From the NCBI RefSeq assembly GCF_000283155.1, contig NW_004454170.1, forward strand, positions 9,237,675 to 9,301,674: a DNA stretch of 64,000 bases, written 5' to 3'. Position 1 is the stretch's first letter, and the number at the start of each line of letters is the position of its first letter. Below, one piece after another: positions 24,316-36,264 of this stretch. This stretch comes from Ceratotherium simum simum. Lineage: Eukaryota; Chordata; Mammalia; Perissodactyla; Rhinocerotidae. The position numbers were made by a program, and so were the translations under genes. The notes beneath the pieces were generated by a model. The model made no database searches. It saw only the letters and a program-made list of their open reading frames with translations, and was not told the origin of the DNA.

Positions 24316-24499
24316 TAGGGTTGTCACATTTAGCAAATCAAAATTCAAGATATCCAGTTAAATTTAGATAAATAACAAACAACTTTTTAGTATAAGTGTG
24401 TATTATGCAATATTTGGTACATGTACCAAAATTTTTACTGTTTATCTGAAGTTTAAATTTAAGTGGATGTTCTATATTTTTTTCTAGCAACTCTACCTA
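24316..24499. mobile_element. Palindromic MITE-like DNA transposon
   Basis: The two halves are imperfect reverse complements. The left end is TAGGGTTGTCACATTTAGC; the right end read on the minus strand is TAGGTAGAGTTGCTAGA. Inside, gttaaatttagataaataac pairs with ctgtttatctgaagtttaaat. TA lies at both ends. I recognise it as a widespread mammalian palindromic element but cannot name the subfamily. Confidence 0.7.
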
Positions 24500-24528
24500 G
24501 GCCCAGAGTGCCCTCTTCAGCTCATCCC

Positions 24529-24650
24529 CTTGGGAAACTTCTCATCCTTCAAGGCCCAGTCTAGATGTCACTTCTCAGAAGCTTTCTCTGATGCTCCACT
24601 GCACCCCAGGCAGGTTTCATTGTTCTAGCCCTGTGGTCCCATCTCACACC
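24529..24650 (+). repeat. L2 3' fragment
   Basis: catccttcaaggcccagtct, agatgtcacttctcagaagc and tttctctgatgctccac match the L2 3' region. Confidence 0.7.
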
Positions 24651-24744
24651 TGACCATCATGTACAGGTTGGCCATCTCCCTCCTGTGCCCCCCACTGCAT
24701 CCCCTGCTCATGGGTAAACCTGTCATCTAACACCCCCAGCACCT

Positions 24745-24768
24745 GGGGGCGGGGGGGGGGGCAGGGGG
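24745..24768 (+). repeat. G-rich tract with G-quadruplex potential
   Basis: G5-C-G11-CA-G5 in 24 bases. Confidence 0.8.
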
Positions 24769-26984
24769 CCAGAACACAGAAGGATGAGTGTTGAGCAGAG
24801 GGATGGGAAAAAGTCGGAAACACAGACATAGGATAAAGAAAAGATAACAAGACTCTCACTTGGTAGACAGGTTCTGTTTGCCTCTGACTGGCTGCTACTT
24901 TAGAACTTCATTTCCTTACCTGATTCTTTATAGATTCTCTGAATGGTGAAAAAGGGAAGATGGTTTACTAAAAACCAATAGCAACTTTCCTAGCAATTCA
25001 GGCCATCATTCAAGGTTCTCCCTATAAGCCATCTCTACTCTACAGATGGTCTGAATCCCCGGAGTGACTTGATTGAACAGAAGTATAGTCAATGGGAGCA
25101 GAAAGGAGGGCCAAGTACATAGATCTCAAATGATTTTGTCATGAGAGAATTTGGGCCAATCGTGGAGCACCAAAAAAGTGGGCCAACAGGCTGTCCCCAT
25201 CTTCACGTCTCAGAATCTTGGTAGGAGTCAGGTGGCTCTCTGGACTGCCCAGGGCTGTCCTTCTCACCGGGTCTCACAGGACTTTCCTAGGATGAGTGGA
25301 TTCCTGGGATGAGGTCCTACAGAGACAGGACTGCAGGTGCCCACCCCACCCTGCCTCTGTCATGAGTCATCACCTCCAGAAGGAGAACAAGGCAACTGGT
25401 ATCTCTACTGTGGGGCCCCTGGGTGGGGAAGCTGCCACCTTATCTCGACAGCCCTGGTGCCACTCACTGCATCCACAACAAATGGCCAAGAAGCCAATTG
25501 GTAACCAAGTCACCGTCCTTCCCCACTGGGCAACTCCTAGAAGAAACTGCAGCCAGACTTCTCAGCCAGAGGCAGGCTGCAGGGCCCTCTCAATGCCTGG
25601 CCAACATCCTGGGGGCACTTTGGAGCCTGAGGAAGTCTCTGGAAGGGGAGCCCAGTCAGAGCACTGACTGCAAGACCCCCTGTACACTCAGGCCTCTCTG
25701 CCTCCTCCACCCTGTGCAGCATCGACCCTGTGGCTGTCGGGCTCTGCATACGCGCCCCTCAGGCTAAGAGTCCAGAGCAACGCCCTTCCAGACCAGTGAT
25801 CTCAGCTCTGGGAGCTCCAACCACAGGGATTGCTGAGTTTGGACCCGGTGGAGGATGCAGCTAAAAGGGGGAGCCTTCCAGAGGCAGAGGGGAGCAGAGA
25901 GAGAGACAAAATGATCTCAATGGCCCAGAGCCAAAAAGGTCCCATAAACATCTGTGAGGGTGGGGCATGGCCCGCAGTGCTGGAGGGGGAGAGAAGAGAG
26001 AATGGAGATGGTGGGATAGGATGACTCCATGATGTAATGACATGCCTAATTTCCCCAGCAGCACCAAGGCTGTGAGGCTTTGCTTTGGGAGCTGCTGTAA
26101 TTATATCTCGAACGGAAATAACAGTAATAATAATAATTCCCTTCTACATGTTGCCACTAGAGCAGGCCTGTTGAAAGGGTGGGAAGAGAGAAAGCAGCAC
26201 CCTTTCTTCCAGACCAGCCAGTCACACTCCCAGATAGTTATGCCGGGCCCAACTTCTTCATACTGCTTCTCTTCTCATACATACTTCCATACTCTAATGG
26301 AGGAGACTCTGGCGAGAAGAGAGGAGGTTATCCAACTGTGGGCCGTCACCACTATGGCCTAACACTCACTGTTAGATCCCGAGGAAGGAAGGCGAGCTCT
26401 CTGGCCCTCAGTAAAGGGAACTGTGAGCCTTGAGCCCTCCGCACTCCTTCCTGGTCTTCCTTGGGGTCCAGGGCTGGCTGGGCTCATAGCTACTGTCTGC
26501 AGCTCCAAATCAGAGGAGAGGTAACTATTGCACGTGAGCCTGGAGACCCCAGCCTCCCCGCGACAGCCTTCGGCCCCTGACAGTTGGCAGCTGCTAAGAA
26601 GAGAAGCAGAGGAGGCTGAGGAGAGAAGGAGAAGGAGAGAGGGGGCAGTCAGACCCTTGCCCTTATGCCTTAGTGACCGCCCTCACTCCCAGGCTGGGAG
26701 GGGAGGCAGCGGTGGACCGCGGACCTTGGTACCACTCATGAGATCTGGCGACTCACCTGGCAAAATGGAAGTCAATGTCAAACCCTTGATGTTTGGCTCA
26801 TCTCCCATGGCCAAGGCTCCTTGTAACTGAAATGTCACCACTGGGGAAGGGACGAGATAGATTAATAGGAGAGAGACAATGCCTGAGCCTCGGGTCCTGG
26901 GATGACGATGACTCGAATTGCTGCAATATTGAGAGCCCCCAGCCCTGAACCCTTCCCTCCATGATCTCATCCATCTTCATCACA
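24769..26984. other. Gene-free stretch, mostly unique
   Basis: GC-rich parts with short overlapping frames on both strands at 25.3-25.8 and 26.5-26.97 kb. None looks like a protein family. A short (TAA)n run lies near 26128-26139. Confidence 0.45.
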
Positions 26985-27130
26985 ACCTATAACGTGAGTA
27001 CTAATATTAGACCCACTTTAATGACGAAGAGAGGGAGGCTTAGGGCAGTAAACATCTTGCCCAAGGTCCCACAGCCAACAGTGAACCCAGAGCTGCCTGC
27101 TCCGAGTCCACCCTCTTGGTGTCTGTACTG
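26985..27130 (-). repeat. MIR SINE, antisense
   Basis: cccactttaatgacgaagag, cttgcccaaggtcccacagc and ctgctccgagtcca are the reversed MIR core. Confidence 0.7.
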
Positions 27131-27264
27131 CATCCCCTTCTAGGGAGAGCAGCCTCAGTCAAGGGGCTCTGTGGCTCCTGGACCGTTAGGGTTGCAGGTT
27201 CACTCTCAAAGCCCTTGGATGATGGCCCCGGGGGTAGGGGGAGAGGGGAGGGACACCACTGGCC

Positions 27265-27510
27265 GGGTGGAATCCGTGTTACCCCTTTCATGCTGTGTGA
27301 CTCTGGGAAATTACCAAAACCTCTGAGCCTTGGCTTCCTGACTTGTCAGCTAGCATGATGATACACGTGCCTTAGAGACTCGGGTGAGAATACCGGGGCT
27401 AGTGTACATAACCCAGCACCTAGTGCAGGCCTGCAATTTTACTCCTCAGCAAGGCATTCTACTGCTCAGCCTCAATTTCCCCATTTGAAAATGAGAAGAA
27501 TGATTTCCAA
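27265..27510 (+). repeat. MIR SINE fragments
   Basis: tgctgtgtgactctgggaaa, cctctgagccttggcttcct and acccagcacctagtgcaggc are MIR-like in order. A second short piece (cctcaatttccccatttgaa) follows. Confidence 0.65.
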
Positions 27511-28949
27511 CACCCTTCATTGCTTCTCCCTCTCCTGGGTCATCCCTTACCCCATCCTTCCCTCAGGGTGAGGAGATGGGGAAGACAGCAGAGTGAAGAC
27601 CTCTGAGGCTCCTCTGCTGACCTTGTGGGTGATTTTTGACCTCGTCCTTGAGACACATGCCCACTGGGGGAAGTGGGGCCTGCAGCCAGAGGAGGGCAGA
27701 ACAACAGTTTATAGCTTTATTTTATGAGAGGAAGCAGCATTACCCACCACCTGGAGCTGTCCAGTGACCTAATAGCTGGGGAATGGACCCCAGGAACATT
27801 TTTGCCTTTAGGGGGAAAGCACAATGGAAGATTTCTGCGAGGACCTACCACAGAAACAGATGGTGCTGCGCAAATGTACGCCTCTAAAACCTCACCCTCT
27901 CCCAAGCTCCGTACATTCCCCCAGGGTCTCTGTTAGAAGGGCTGCTGCCAAGCAATGCATCCGACCCCCAAATACTTTTGAGGGGCAGATGTAGGAGCAC
28001 TTTAATGGTAGCAGCTCCGCTGCCCCAGCCAGCCCTGGGGCTGTGGAGCCCGTGGAATGGGGCAGGGTCCACCAGACTGGCGTGGAAGCCTGTGAGCAGG
28101 GGTGAGTTGGGAGCCGAGGGTTGGAGGAGCTGCTCCAGGCTGCCTTGGGATCAAGGCTGCCATAGCCCTCCCCCTGACCTGGCTGCTGGGCAGTAGAGTG
28201 GAGTGGGCTGCCTAAAAACGGCTTCCTGTTTCTCCTCCTGTGGAATTCCCCTCAGCAGTGGCCGAACCAGATGCCCCCATGTGCCTTCTGGCCTAGGGTC
28301 CATGCCTTGCCACAACCCTGCGTGGGAGGCAGCTAGCCAAGAGGAGGGCTCGGAAGCCAGGGGAAGAGGATGGACGGGGAGGGGGTGACCTCAGCAGGCT
28401 GGCGCAGTGCAGTCCCTGCCAGAAGGAGGCTGGGGCTGCTGGCCTTACTCATGGCTCCCATGGGTAAACACCCACATGTTGGCGTGGTATACAGCTTGGT
28501 GTCAGCCAGAGAGGGAGAAAGAGTGTGGCAGACTTCCAGGAAGCCCATTCCAGGGAGTGAGACCCATCCCCCCCTCACTCCCCAAAGGCTCTGAAGCTGG
28601 GGCACCAGGAGGTATGAAGCAAGAAGAGGTCTCATCATGGGATCAGAAGTGCTGGGAAGGGACCATCTGCACACCCCGCCCATGGAGGGTGCTTTCCTGG
28701 GCTCTTAGAGGGAACCAAGACAAGGAAATAGAGTTTTAAGAATTCTGTAGTTCTAAACACCTACAAGAAAGTCAGGAAAGAGGTGAGTGGAGCTTTCTGG
28801 ATAGGTTTCTGGTCTCACCTCCCCTTCACAAGCCTGCTCAAGATCAGTCATCAAGCTTCAAAAAACTTCCTCCCACCATGAAGAATATGCCCACTCCTGG
28901 CCCCAGCCCCACCTCAGCCATGATGTTAACTCCAAAGGCCTCTGTGCTG
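27511..28949. other. Gene-free stretch, mostly unique
   Basis: GC-rich, with no recognised repeat. Frames at 28.3-28.74 kb overlap on both strands and show no family. Confidence 0.45.
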
Positions 28950-28954
28950 TGACA

Positions 28955-29165
28955 CAAGGCTCTGGCCTTGGTGTCCAAAGACCTAACTTTGAATTAATGA
29001 CTTAATGACTTACTTGCTGTGTATCCTTGGGAAAGTTACCTACACTTTCTGGGCCTCAGTCGCCTCAGCAGTAAAGTGAGAACAATAGCTACCACACAGG
29101 GTTGTTACAGAAATGAAATGAAAAAGTGTCCTTGAAAGTGTCTAACATACAGAAGGCATGTTTAT
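28955..29165 (+). repeat. MIR SINE
   Basis: cttgggaaagttacctacac, tttctgggcctcagtcgcct and acagggttgttacagaaatg follow MIR order. Confidence 0.8.
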
Positions 29166-29754
29166 TCCCATCTTCCTCCAGCAGTGCTGACAATAGGTAC
29201 AGCTGTATCATTTGCACACATATACATTTTCCTTTATTACATTGTTGAGTAAGCTCCTACTTACTTTAAGACCTATTGGAGCAACATGGAGTGCTGATCA
29301 AGCCACCCATCCCCCACTCCCAGCTTCCCCTGCGGCCTGGACTCAGGTTGTCACGGGGCCTTGTGAAAACAAACGGGAGCGAAAAGTCCCCATCCACGCA
29401 CTCAGCTACCATGAACCTGGCAGAGCCTCTGCCCACTAGCCCAGCAGCCAATATCCTTACCTGGGTAGGGGTGCAAAGGGGTGGGGTGGGTACTGGGAAG
29501 AGAGAGAAGATCCTTGAATTCCCACTAGAGGCCAAAAACTCCCACCCATGAGCAAAGTCAAGGTGGGAGGAGGATTGAATTTGGGAAGAACAGAGAAACT
29601 CATCGACCTCAGAAGAGAGCTCATGTTGGGGCTTAGAAGCCGAGGGGTCTGCGTGGCTAAGTCACGGGCCTCAAGGGTTCAGGCCAAGGAACCAGAGCTC
29701 CCTGATGGTAAGAGAGGGAAGGGTCACTGAATGTTTCTGAGCAGAGGAATCACA
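29166..29754. other. Gene-free stretch, unique
   Basis: No recognised repeat or exon. Confidence 0.45.
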
Positions 29755-30010
29755 GAATAATAACTGGAATAATAATAATCATGATAAGCAGCTAACATGC
29801 ATTGAGTGCTTACTGTGTGCTAGGCACAGGGCCAAGTACTTGAGTGCATTGTCGCATTTAATCCTCACAATAGTCCTGTGAAACAGAGATTATTATCTGC
29901 ATTTTACACATGAAGAAACAGACTCAGAGAAGTTAAGAACTTGCCCAAAGACACACAGTGAGGAATTGGCAGAGCCAGCATTGGAACCGCAGCTGTCTGT
30001 CTCTGTAGCC
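29755..30010 (-). repeat. MIR SINE, antisense, nearly full length
   Basis: gcattgagtgcttactgtgt, tttaatcctcacaatagtcc, catgaagaaacagactcaga and gcattggaaccgcagctg follow the complete reversed MIR. Confidence 0.85.
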
Positions 30011-30144
30011 CCCGCTTGTGAGCAGGAGGACATCCAAGGGTGATCATCCAGGGTGAAGGCGAGGGCCCAAGAGATACGGGGAAACACTGATCCCCTGCGT
30101 GACTGACTGGGATGAAACTGAGGATAGTCCAAGGCGTCCAGCAC

Positions 30145-30220
30145 TTACCTCAGTGCCTGGTACCTGCAAGGGCCTCCGTCAATGTTTGCTGAATGAATGA
30201 ATCAATGAACAAATGGATTA
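30145..30220 (+). repeat. L2 3' end
   Basis: cagtgcctggtacctgcaag and tgtttgctgaatgaatgaat are the L2 terminal sequence. Confidence 0.7.
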
Positions 30221-30506
30221 GCAATGCCTGCCATAGTAGCTGTAGGGAATCAGAGGTTAGTTTGAATTAGGTTTGGGGGACTTCATGAGCCTGATTGGGA
30301 ACTAGGGGGTTTCATGGGGAGTGAGGGGGGGCTGGCACTTTGGAGAGAGTTCACACCTGGAGAGAGAGAGAGGAGTGAGTGTGCGTAGAAGAGAGTCATG
30401 GAATGGGTGAAATCCCTGAAGCAGAGAGATAGAAGGGTTTATGAGTAAGAGAAGAATTTTGAGGATTTCCCATAGTTCGGTGGACTGGAGAAAAAAGAGA
30501 ACAAGA

Positions 30507-30708
30507 TGGGCTGGCCCCGTGGCTTAGCGGTTAAGTGAGCGCACTCCGCTGCTGGCGGCCCGGGTTCGGATCCCGGGCGCGCACCAACGCACTGCTTCTC
30601 CGGCCATGCTGAGGCCCACATACAGCAACTAGAAGGACGTGCAGCTGTGACATACAACTATCTACTGGGGCTTTGGGGGAAAAAAATAAATAAATAAAAT
30701 TATAAAAA
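30507..30708 (+). mobile_element. ERE SINE (CTACTGGGGCTTTGG-tail type)
   Basis: The tRNA-like head GTGGCTTAGCGGTTAAGTG and GGTTCGGATCCCGGGC are followed by the ATACAGCAACTAGAAGGA body and the CTACTGGGGCTTTGG tail with an A-rich end. The duplication at 30491-30506 and about 30709-30724 has one mismatch. Confidence 0.95.
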
Positions 30709-31099
30709 AAAAAAGACAACAAGAGAAGGAAAGGGCAAAGCAAGGGTCAGAAATAAGTAGGAGGAGAAGCAGTGTCCCTGGTTTTCACATATGATAAAAA
30801 AGAAAGGCTTGGAAACAAAAAGAGACCTTCCAGAATCTCCCACCTCTTCATTTCCCAGAGACCTTCCTTTCCCTCCATATCTGAGATGAACTGTCAGGGC
30901 TCCTAGCTAACGCACCAGAGCCCACCCCTCTCCCCTCCCGAGGATGGGGGTCTAGTCGTTCTCCTCCCCTTCTCTATATCATTATGTCCCCCTCTCTGCT
31001 GGATCACTCTCCTATCTTGAAAAAGAAAATTTTTAAAAACTCTCTTGATCCCACTTCTCCATCTGGCTACCGCCATATCTTTCCCCCCCTTTATAGCAA

Positions 31100-31632
31100 A
31101 ACTCCTCCCCGAGGGAAATGAAAACAAATGTCTATACAAAAACTTGTACACAAATGTCCACAGCAGCATCATCTATAATAGCCAAAAGGTGGAAACAACC
31201 CAACATCCATCCACAGATGATTGGATAAATAAAATGTGATTCATATACACAATGGAATATTACTCAGCCGTAAAAAGGAAGGAAGTAATGTCATGGGTTA
31301 CATCACAGATGAACCTTGAAAATATGCTAAATGAAGAAGCCAATCACAAAAGATTACATATTGTATGATTCCATTTATTTGAAACGTCCAGAACAGGCAC
31401 ATCCATAGAGACAGGAAGTAGATCAGTGGTTGCCAGGGGAAGAATGGACTAGGGATTGACTGCTAAAGGGTAATGAGTTTCTTTTGGGAGGCTGTTGAAA
31501 ACGTCTTAAAATTAGATTATGGTGATAGTTGCACAATTCTGTGAATATATGAGAAACCACTGACCTATACACTTTGGTGAATTTTATGCTATGAGAAGTA
31601 TTTCTCAATAAAGCTGTTAAAAAACAAAACAA
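31100..31632 (+). mobile_element. L1 3' end, sense, reaching its own polyadenylation end
   Basis: atggaatattactcagccgt, acatattgtatgattccatt, gatcagtggttgccagggga and the terminal aataaagctgttaaaaaa are the L1M 3' UTR in order. Short frames here are not genes. Confidence 0.9.
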
Positions 31633-32127
31633 CTCATCAATTGTTGTCTGTGTCCACTGTCTCCAGGACTTATCCCATTCTCTCTTGACCTCAGTCTAGT
31701 CAAGCTTTTGCCCATTACTGTCATGAAACTGCTGTTGTTAGGGTCACCAGAAACTTCCATGTAGCCCAATGCAGTGGTCAGTTCTTACCCTTGTCTTCCT
31801 CATCAGCAACATTTGACATGCCTTGTTCTCTCCTTCCTCCCGGAAAGACTTTCCTTCCTTGGCTTCCAGGAAAACAGGTCTTCTGGGGTCCTCCTACCTC
31901 ACCACAGGCTCCCTCTCACTTTCCTTGGCTGGTTCCTCCTCATCTTGCCAACCTCTGGCTGTTGGGCCCCCACCCACTCCTTAGTGCTATTACACAGTTT
32001 CAGAACTTCAAACACCATCTCTACACTGATGACCTTCAGATCCCCAGCCCAGTCTCTCCCTGAACTCCACACTGGCTTGAGGTCACCAACTGGACATCCA
32101 ATAGACATCTCAAACTGACAGATCCAA
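31633..32127. repeat. Old repeat, family not assigned
   Basis: gctggttcctcctcatcttg, caaacaccatctctacactg and acatccaatagacatctcaa recur widely in mammals. I cannot name the family. The two forward frames (31774-32118 and 31791-32063) lie within it and are not supported as genes. Confidence 0.4.
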
Positions 32128-32330
32128 GGATGTGGAGAAACCTGAACCCTCATCCTCTGCTGGCGGGAACATGAAACGGTGCAGCTGCTGTGGAAAACAG
32201 TGTTGCCGATCCGTTCAACATAATTACCATGTAACCCAGCAATTCTACTCCTCCTACCTACCCAAGGGAAATGAAAACATATGTCCACACAAAAACTTAT
32301 ACATGAAGGCATTACCAAAGCAAAGTATCA
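32128..32330 (+). mobile_element. L1 fragment, sense
   Basis: ctgctggcgggaacatgaaa, tgtaacccagcaattctact and atatgtccacacaaaaactt are the segment that precedes the 3' UTR in L1M. Its order relative to the copy at 31.1 kb shows that it is a separate insertion. Confidence 0.8.
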
Positions 32331-33424
32331 AAATTCATGAATTATTTACTTTTTTAAATCACTTCGAGTCAAATCAAGGTTATGCATAACACAGCACCGC
32401 CCATCTTGCGTTCTGATATGTAGGAGCCTTGGGCTTGTTTCTGGTCCTTGGGGTGGGAGTTGCTCATGGTCATGAGTTTGCTGCGGGGGAGGAGGGTGAG
32501 ACCCACTGGTCAAAATAGCAAAGGAGGTGAGGGGCCTGGGAAAGGACTCCTGAATTTGCTCTAAATTTTGCTTCTCTCGGGTGTACCCTGCCTCCCTCAT
32601 TAGGTCAGAATTTGCTCTAGGAGCCATCTCTCAAAGACTGTGAGCCCTGAGGGAAGGGGATCTGTCTCTCTCATCAGACTTGGAAAATCGTGTCTCTGCT
32701 TTATGCTGGGAGCTTGTGAGGGCAGAGCTAGAAGCCCCCCTTCCTCAGGACTCACCCCCCACCCCAGCGTTCCCCTCGCAGGGCGGCCAACAACACAGCC
32801 ACTCTTCCAGGGGTTATAGACAGACAGAAGAGCTGATGGCCACGAGAAGATGCTGCCAGTGGAATCTGGTGCCAGCAGAGGTGTTGGCAGCTGAGGTACT
32901 CCCAAGCCACGCCCTGTGTGGTGGGGATTGTGGGTTTGCCATTCCAAGCTGAGTCTTCTGTGGTTTCCCCCAAGAAACCACGGGCTGTGTTACTGGCCTG
33001 AGATTTTCCCCTCCTGCTGCCAAGTCTTGGGTCAGAGGGGGTCCCCCAAAACCCCTCTACCCCACCCACTCCCAGGCAGAACCATGTGTCCTGGTCCCTG
33101 AGGAAGACAGTGAGGGGTGGCAGCCGCCACGGGGCTGGGATCCCGGGAGCAGGCCTGTCTTTGCAGCCTGGCAGACGGGAAGATGTCTGCTGGCGGCTTA
33201 CTCAGCCCCAACAGCTCATCTCCCCCGACGCGCAGAGAGCAGCCACAGCCACAGGCCTGCGCCCGGCTCGAGGACTCTCAGGGCTGGCAGCATGCTTGCT
33301 AAGCTCTGGCTGTTCCCCTCAACTCCATCTCGTGAAGTTTCCAGGGGAAACTGTGTCTGAGGGATGGGCCCCCGAGGCTATGTAGCCATTACACAAAAAT
33401 GGCTTCTTTTCTCAGCCATTTTGG
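32331..33424. other. Gene-free stretch with a small CpG-dense patch
   Basis: Unique and GC-rich. About 11 CpGs fall within 33,120-33,275, denser than elsewhere, but the patch is too short for a standard CpG island. No clear exon. Confidence 0.45.
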
Positions 33425-33630
33425 AGTTCATGTCCCAGCTCTGCCACTTCCTGTGCGTGACCTTGGGCAAGCCAACCTGGCTTTGCCGGGTCTCAGCTTT
33501 GTCATCTGTGAATTGAGGATAACAATATCTACTTGCAAGGATTAACTAAGATGATGGCTATAAAGCAGCTCTTAGCAATGCCTGGTATACAGTAGGCACT
33601 CACCAAATGTTATTTTATTTATTGTTGTTG
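33425..33630 (+). repeat. MIR SINE
   Basis: cccagctctgccacttcctg, gaccttgggcaagccaacct, aaggattaactaagatgatg and tacagtaggcactcaccaaa follow MIR order. Confidence 0.85.
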
Positions 33631-34077
33631 TTATTGCTATCCCCTCTCACTGTGCTTCTGGAAGCTTCTTGTTACAACACAAGCATATGGGACCTGTGCA
33701 AACACAGGGTATGTTTAAGGCTTCTTTATCAGAGGGGAAAGGAATGAGGCCCCAGGGCCACCCTTGCAGGGCCCCAAAGAGAGAGAGCTATCAGCTGGAA
33801 GAGGCCTCACTGTAATCCAGCCACACAACCCTCCCTGTGGGTGTCACCCTATTTATCAGATCTATTCAGGTGAGGGGATAGTTGGCCTGTACCTGCCCTG
33901 AGTCTTCCAGTGACCGTGCGCCACGTCTCACGAGACCCAGGAGGTGCAGGCTATCCTGAGAACCCACGCTTCTGCCTTGAAAAGATGAAGAGCTAAGTCT
34001 GCTTTATTTTTTTCAAGGCAATCAAGGATTTGAAATGACATATTTTGTTTGATATAGTGACAAGCTACAGCTCAGTG
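33631..34077. other. Gene-free stretch
   Basis: No recognised repeat except AT-rich runs at 33610-33640. No gene. Confidence 0.4.
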
Positions 34078-34079
34078 GT

Positions 34080-34290
34080 TTAGAACAATGCTGTGCAATA
34101 GAATTTCTGTGATGATGAAAATGTCCTACATGTGCGCTGCCCAGCACGGTGACCACTAGCCATGGGTGGTTGCTGGGCGCTTGAGATGTGGCTAGTGTGA
34201 CCAAGGAACTGAATTTTTAATTTAATTTAATCATAATTAACTTAAACGCAAGTAGCCACATGGAGCCAGTAGGTATGGTATTAGGGCAGA
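34080..34290 (+). mobile_element. Non-autonomous hAT-type transposon, related to 15789-16016
   Basis: atgctgtgcaatagaatttc, gttgctgggcgcttgagatg, tgtggctagtgtgaccaagg and the AT-rich centre match the better-bounded copy at 15.8 kb, in the same orientation. I did not find a clear 8-bp duplication. Confidence 0.65.
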
Positions 34291-34500
34291 TTTAGAGCAC
34301 AGGCTGAGCTGGGTAGATCTGAGGCAGGCTGGGCACGATATTTACCTTTCCGGAGCTTCTTCTCTCTCTTCCGGGTAATGGCGATCATAATGGCACCTGG
34401 CTCATAGGACTGATTTGAGGATTAAATAAGTAAATAAACATAAAGCACTTAGCACACTAAGAACTCAATAAAGACCAGCTATTATCATTATTCTTTACAA
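34291..34500 (+). repeat. MIR SINE 3' part
   Basis: ggcacctggctcataggact, gatttgaggattaaataagt and ataaagcacttagcacacta match the MIR 3' half. Confidence 0.65.
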
Positions 34501-34524
34501 TCTCTAAGCTTCAAGGGCCTTAGT

Positions 34525-34850
34525 CATTAAGTCACCAAATATTTGAACCCTTACAATTTGCCAGGCATGATTCTAGGCACTGGGGATGCCAAAATGAGTC
34601 TTCAAGATCCTGCCCTCTCCAGGAATCGCCATCTCAATGAGGGAAACTGACAGGTGATTAAGGGCTGCCATGCAGTAACGGTGGTAACTCTGGTGTTGTA
34701 GGATCCCAGAGGAGACCTCGAAAATAGTCTAAGGTGGGAGAAGGATGTCAGGGAAGGCTTCCTGGAGGAGGCAATGTTGCTTTCTCTACATTTACTGGCT
34801 CCACTTGACGTCATAGCTCCAAAACCCACCACTGCTTCACCGTGTGTCTG
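34525..34850 (-). repeat. L2/MIR3-like fragment, antisense
   Basis: gccaggcatgattctaggca and ctggggatgccaaaatgagt, followed by gaaggcttcctggaggagg, are a pattern common in reversed L2-type copies. Confidence 0.5.
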
Positions 34851-35122
34851 TAACTTTTTGTATTAGTTTCCTTTGCTGTTGTAACAAATTACCACAAACT
34901 TCTTGGCTAAAAGCAACACATTGTTATTTTACAGTTCTGGGGATCAGAAGTCTGAAATGGCTTTCACTGGGCTGAAATCAAGGTGTAAGCAGGGCTACAT
35001 TCCTTCTGGAAGCTCTAGGGGAGAATCCATTTCCTTGCCTTTCCAGCTTCTAGAGGCTGCCTTCATTTCTTGGCTCAAGGCCCCTTCCTCCATCTTCAAA
35101 GCCATAGCATCTTCAAGTCTTG

Positions 35123-35190
35123 TTTTTCTCTCTTTTCCTCTCTCTCTCTTCCTCCCTCCCTCCCTCTCTCCCTCCCTCTCTCTCTTTCCT
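35123..35190 (+). repeat. Uninterrupted 68-bp polypyrimidine tract
   Basis: Only C and T occur between 35123 and 35190, mostly CT and CCCT units. Confidence 0.95.
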
Positions 35191-35344
35191 ATAAGGACCT
35201 TTGTGATTATACTGAGCCCACCCAGATAATCCAGGATAATCTCCCCATCTCAAGACCCTTAATTTAATTACACCTGCAAAACCCTTTTTGCCATGTAAGG
35301 TAACATATTTACAGATTCTGGAGATTAGAATGTGGACATCTTTT

Positions 35345-35928
35345 TTGTTAGTTAATTAGTTTGTTTTTTAACAGCTTTAGTGACATACAATTCACATATC
35401 ATATAATTTGCCCATTTAAAGTGCACAATTCAGTGTTTTTTTAGTATATTCACAGATATGTGCAACTATCACCACAGTCTATTTTTAAACATTTTTGTCA
35501 TCTCAATAAGAAACCTCATACCCTTTAGCGTTCAATCCACCTACTGTCTCCTGCACCTGCCCCCTGTCCTAAGCAACCACTAATCTACTTTCTGTCTCTA
35601 CAGATTTCCCTATTCTGGACTTTCATATGGATAGAATCAGATAATATGCGGTCTTTTGTGCCTAACTTTTACTTGGCATAATGGTTTCTAGGTTTATCCA
35701 TTTTGTAGCATATTTCAGGACTTCATTCTTTTTATGGCAAATAATATTCTATTGTATGGATATACCAAATTTTGTTTATCCATTCATCAGTTGATCGGCA
35801 TTTGGGTTCTTTTCATCTTTTGGCTATAGTGAATAATGCTGCTATAAACATTTGTGTACAAGTTTCTCAGTGGACATCTGTTTTAATTTCTCTTAGATAT
35901 ACAACTAGGAGTGGAATTGCTAGGTAGA
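35345..35928 (-). mobile_element. L1 3' end, antisense
   Basis: acagctttagtgacatacaa, cccatttaaagtgcacaatt, gaataatgctgctataaaca and aggagtggaattgctaggta are the reverse complement of the L1M 3' region. Confidence 0.9.
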
Positions 35929-36264
35929 GCGTGGATATCTTTGGGGGGGCCATTATTCTGTCTACCACACTCTACCTTCAAAGTCTTGAAAAGATCTGGT
36001 AACTGAGGCCAGCCTGTGAATTCATTCACTTGAGTCAGGACCACTGCTGTATCGGGAGGCAAATTCATAGGCACATATAGGGCAGCAGGTGGGATGGAGC
36101 AGTGCTGATAATAACCAGAGCAGAGAACAGTCATTGTGGCTGCTCACATCTAAAATGTTCATAAGCCGTCCCGCTGCACTTCATTTTTCCCTTGGAGTCT
36201 CTGCAATGAGTCCTTTCTACAAACTGCTCCTCCTACGGGAGCTGATCTGAGCATGTTCCTGTTC

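Larger units (their letters stand above)
34857..35970 (+). mobile_element. Old LTR-like repeat split by an antisense L1
   Basis: It starts tgtattagtttcctttgctg and taacaaattaccacaaactt, continues to ggagattagaatgtggacat (about 35340), and resumes as gcgtggatatctttgggggg and ccattattctgtctaccaca at about 35930-35968. The interruption is the L1 at about 35345-35928. The start is a very common mammalian repeat; I am unsure of the family name. Confidence 0.55.
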
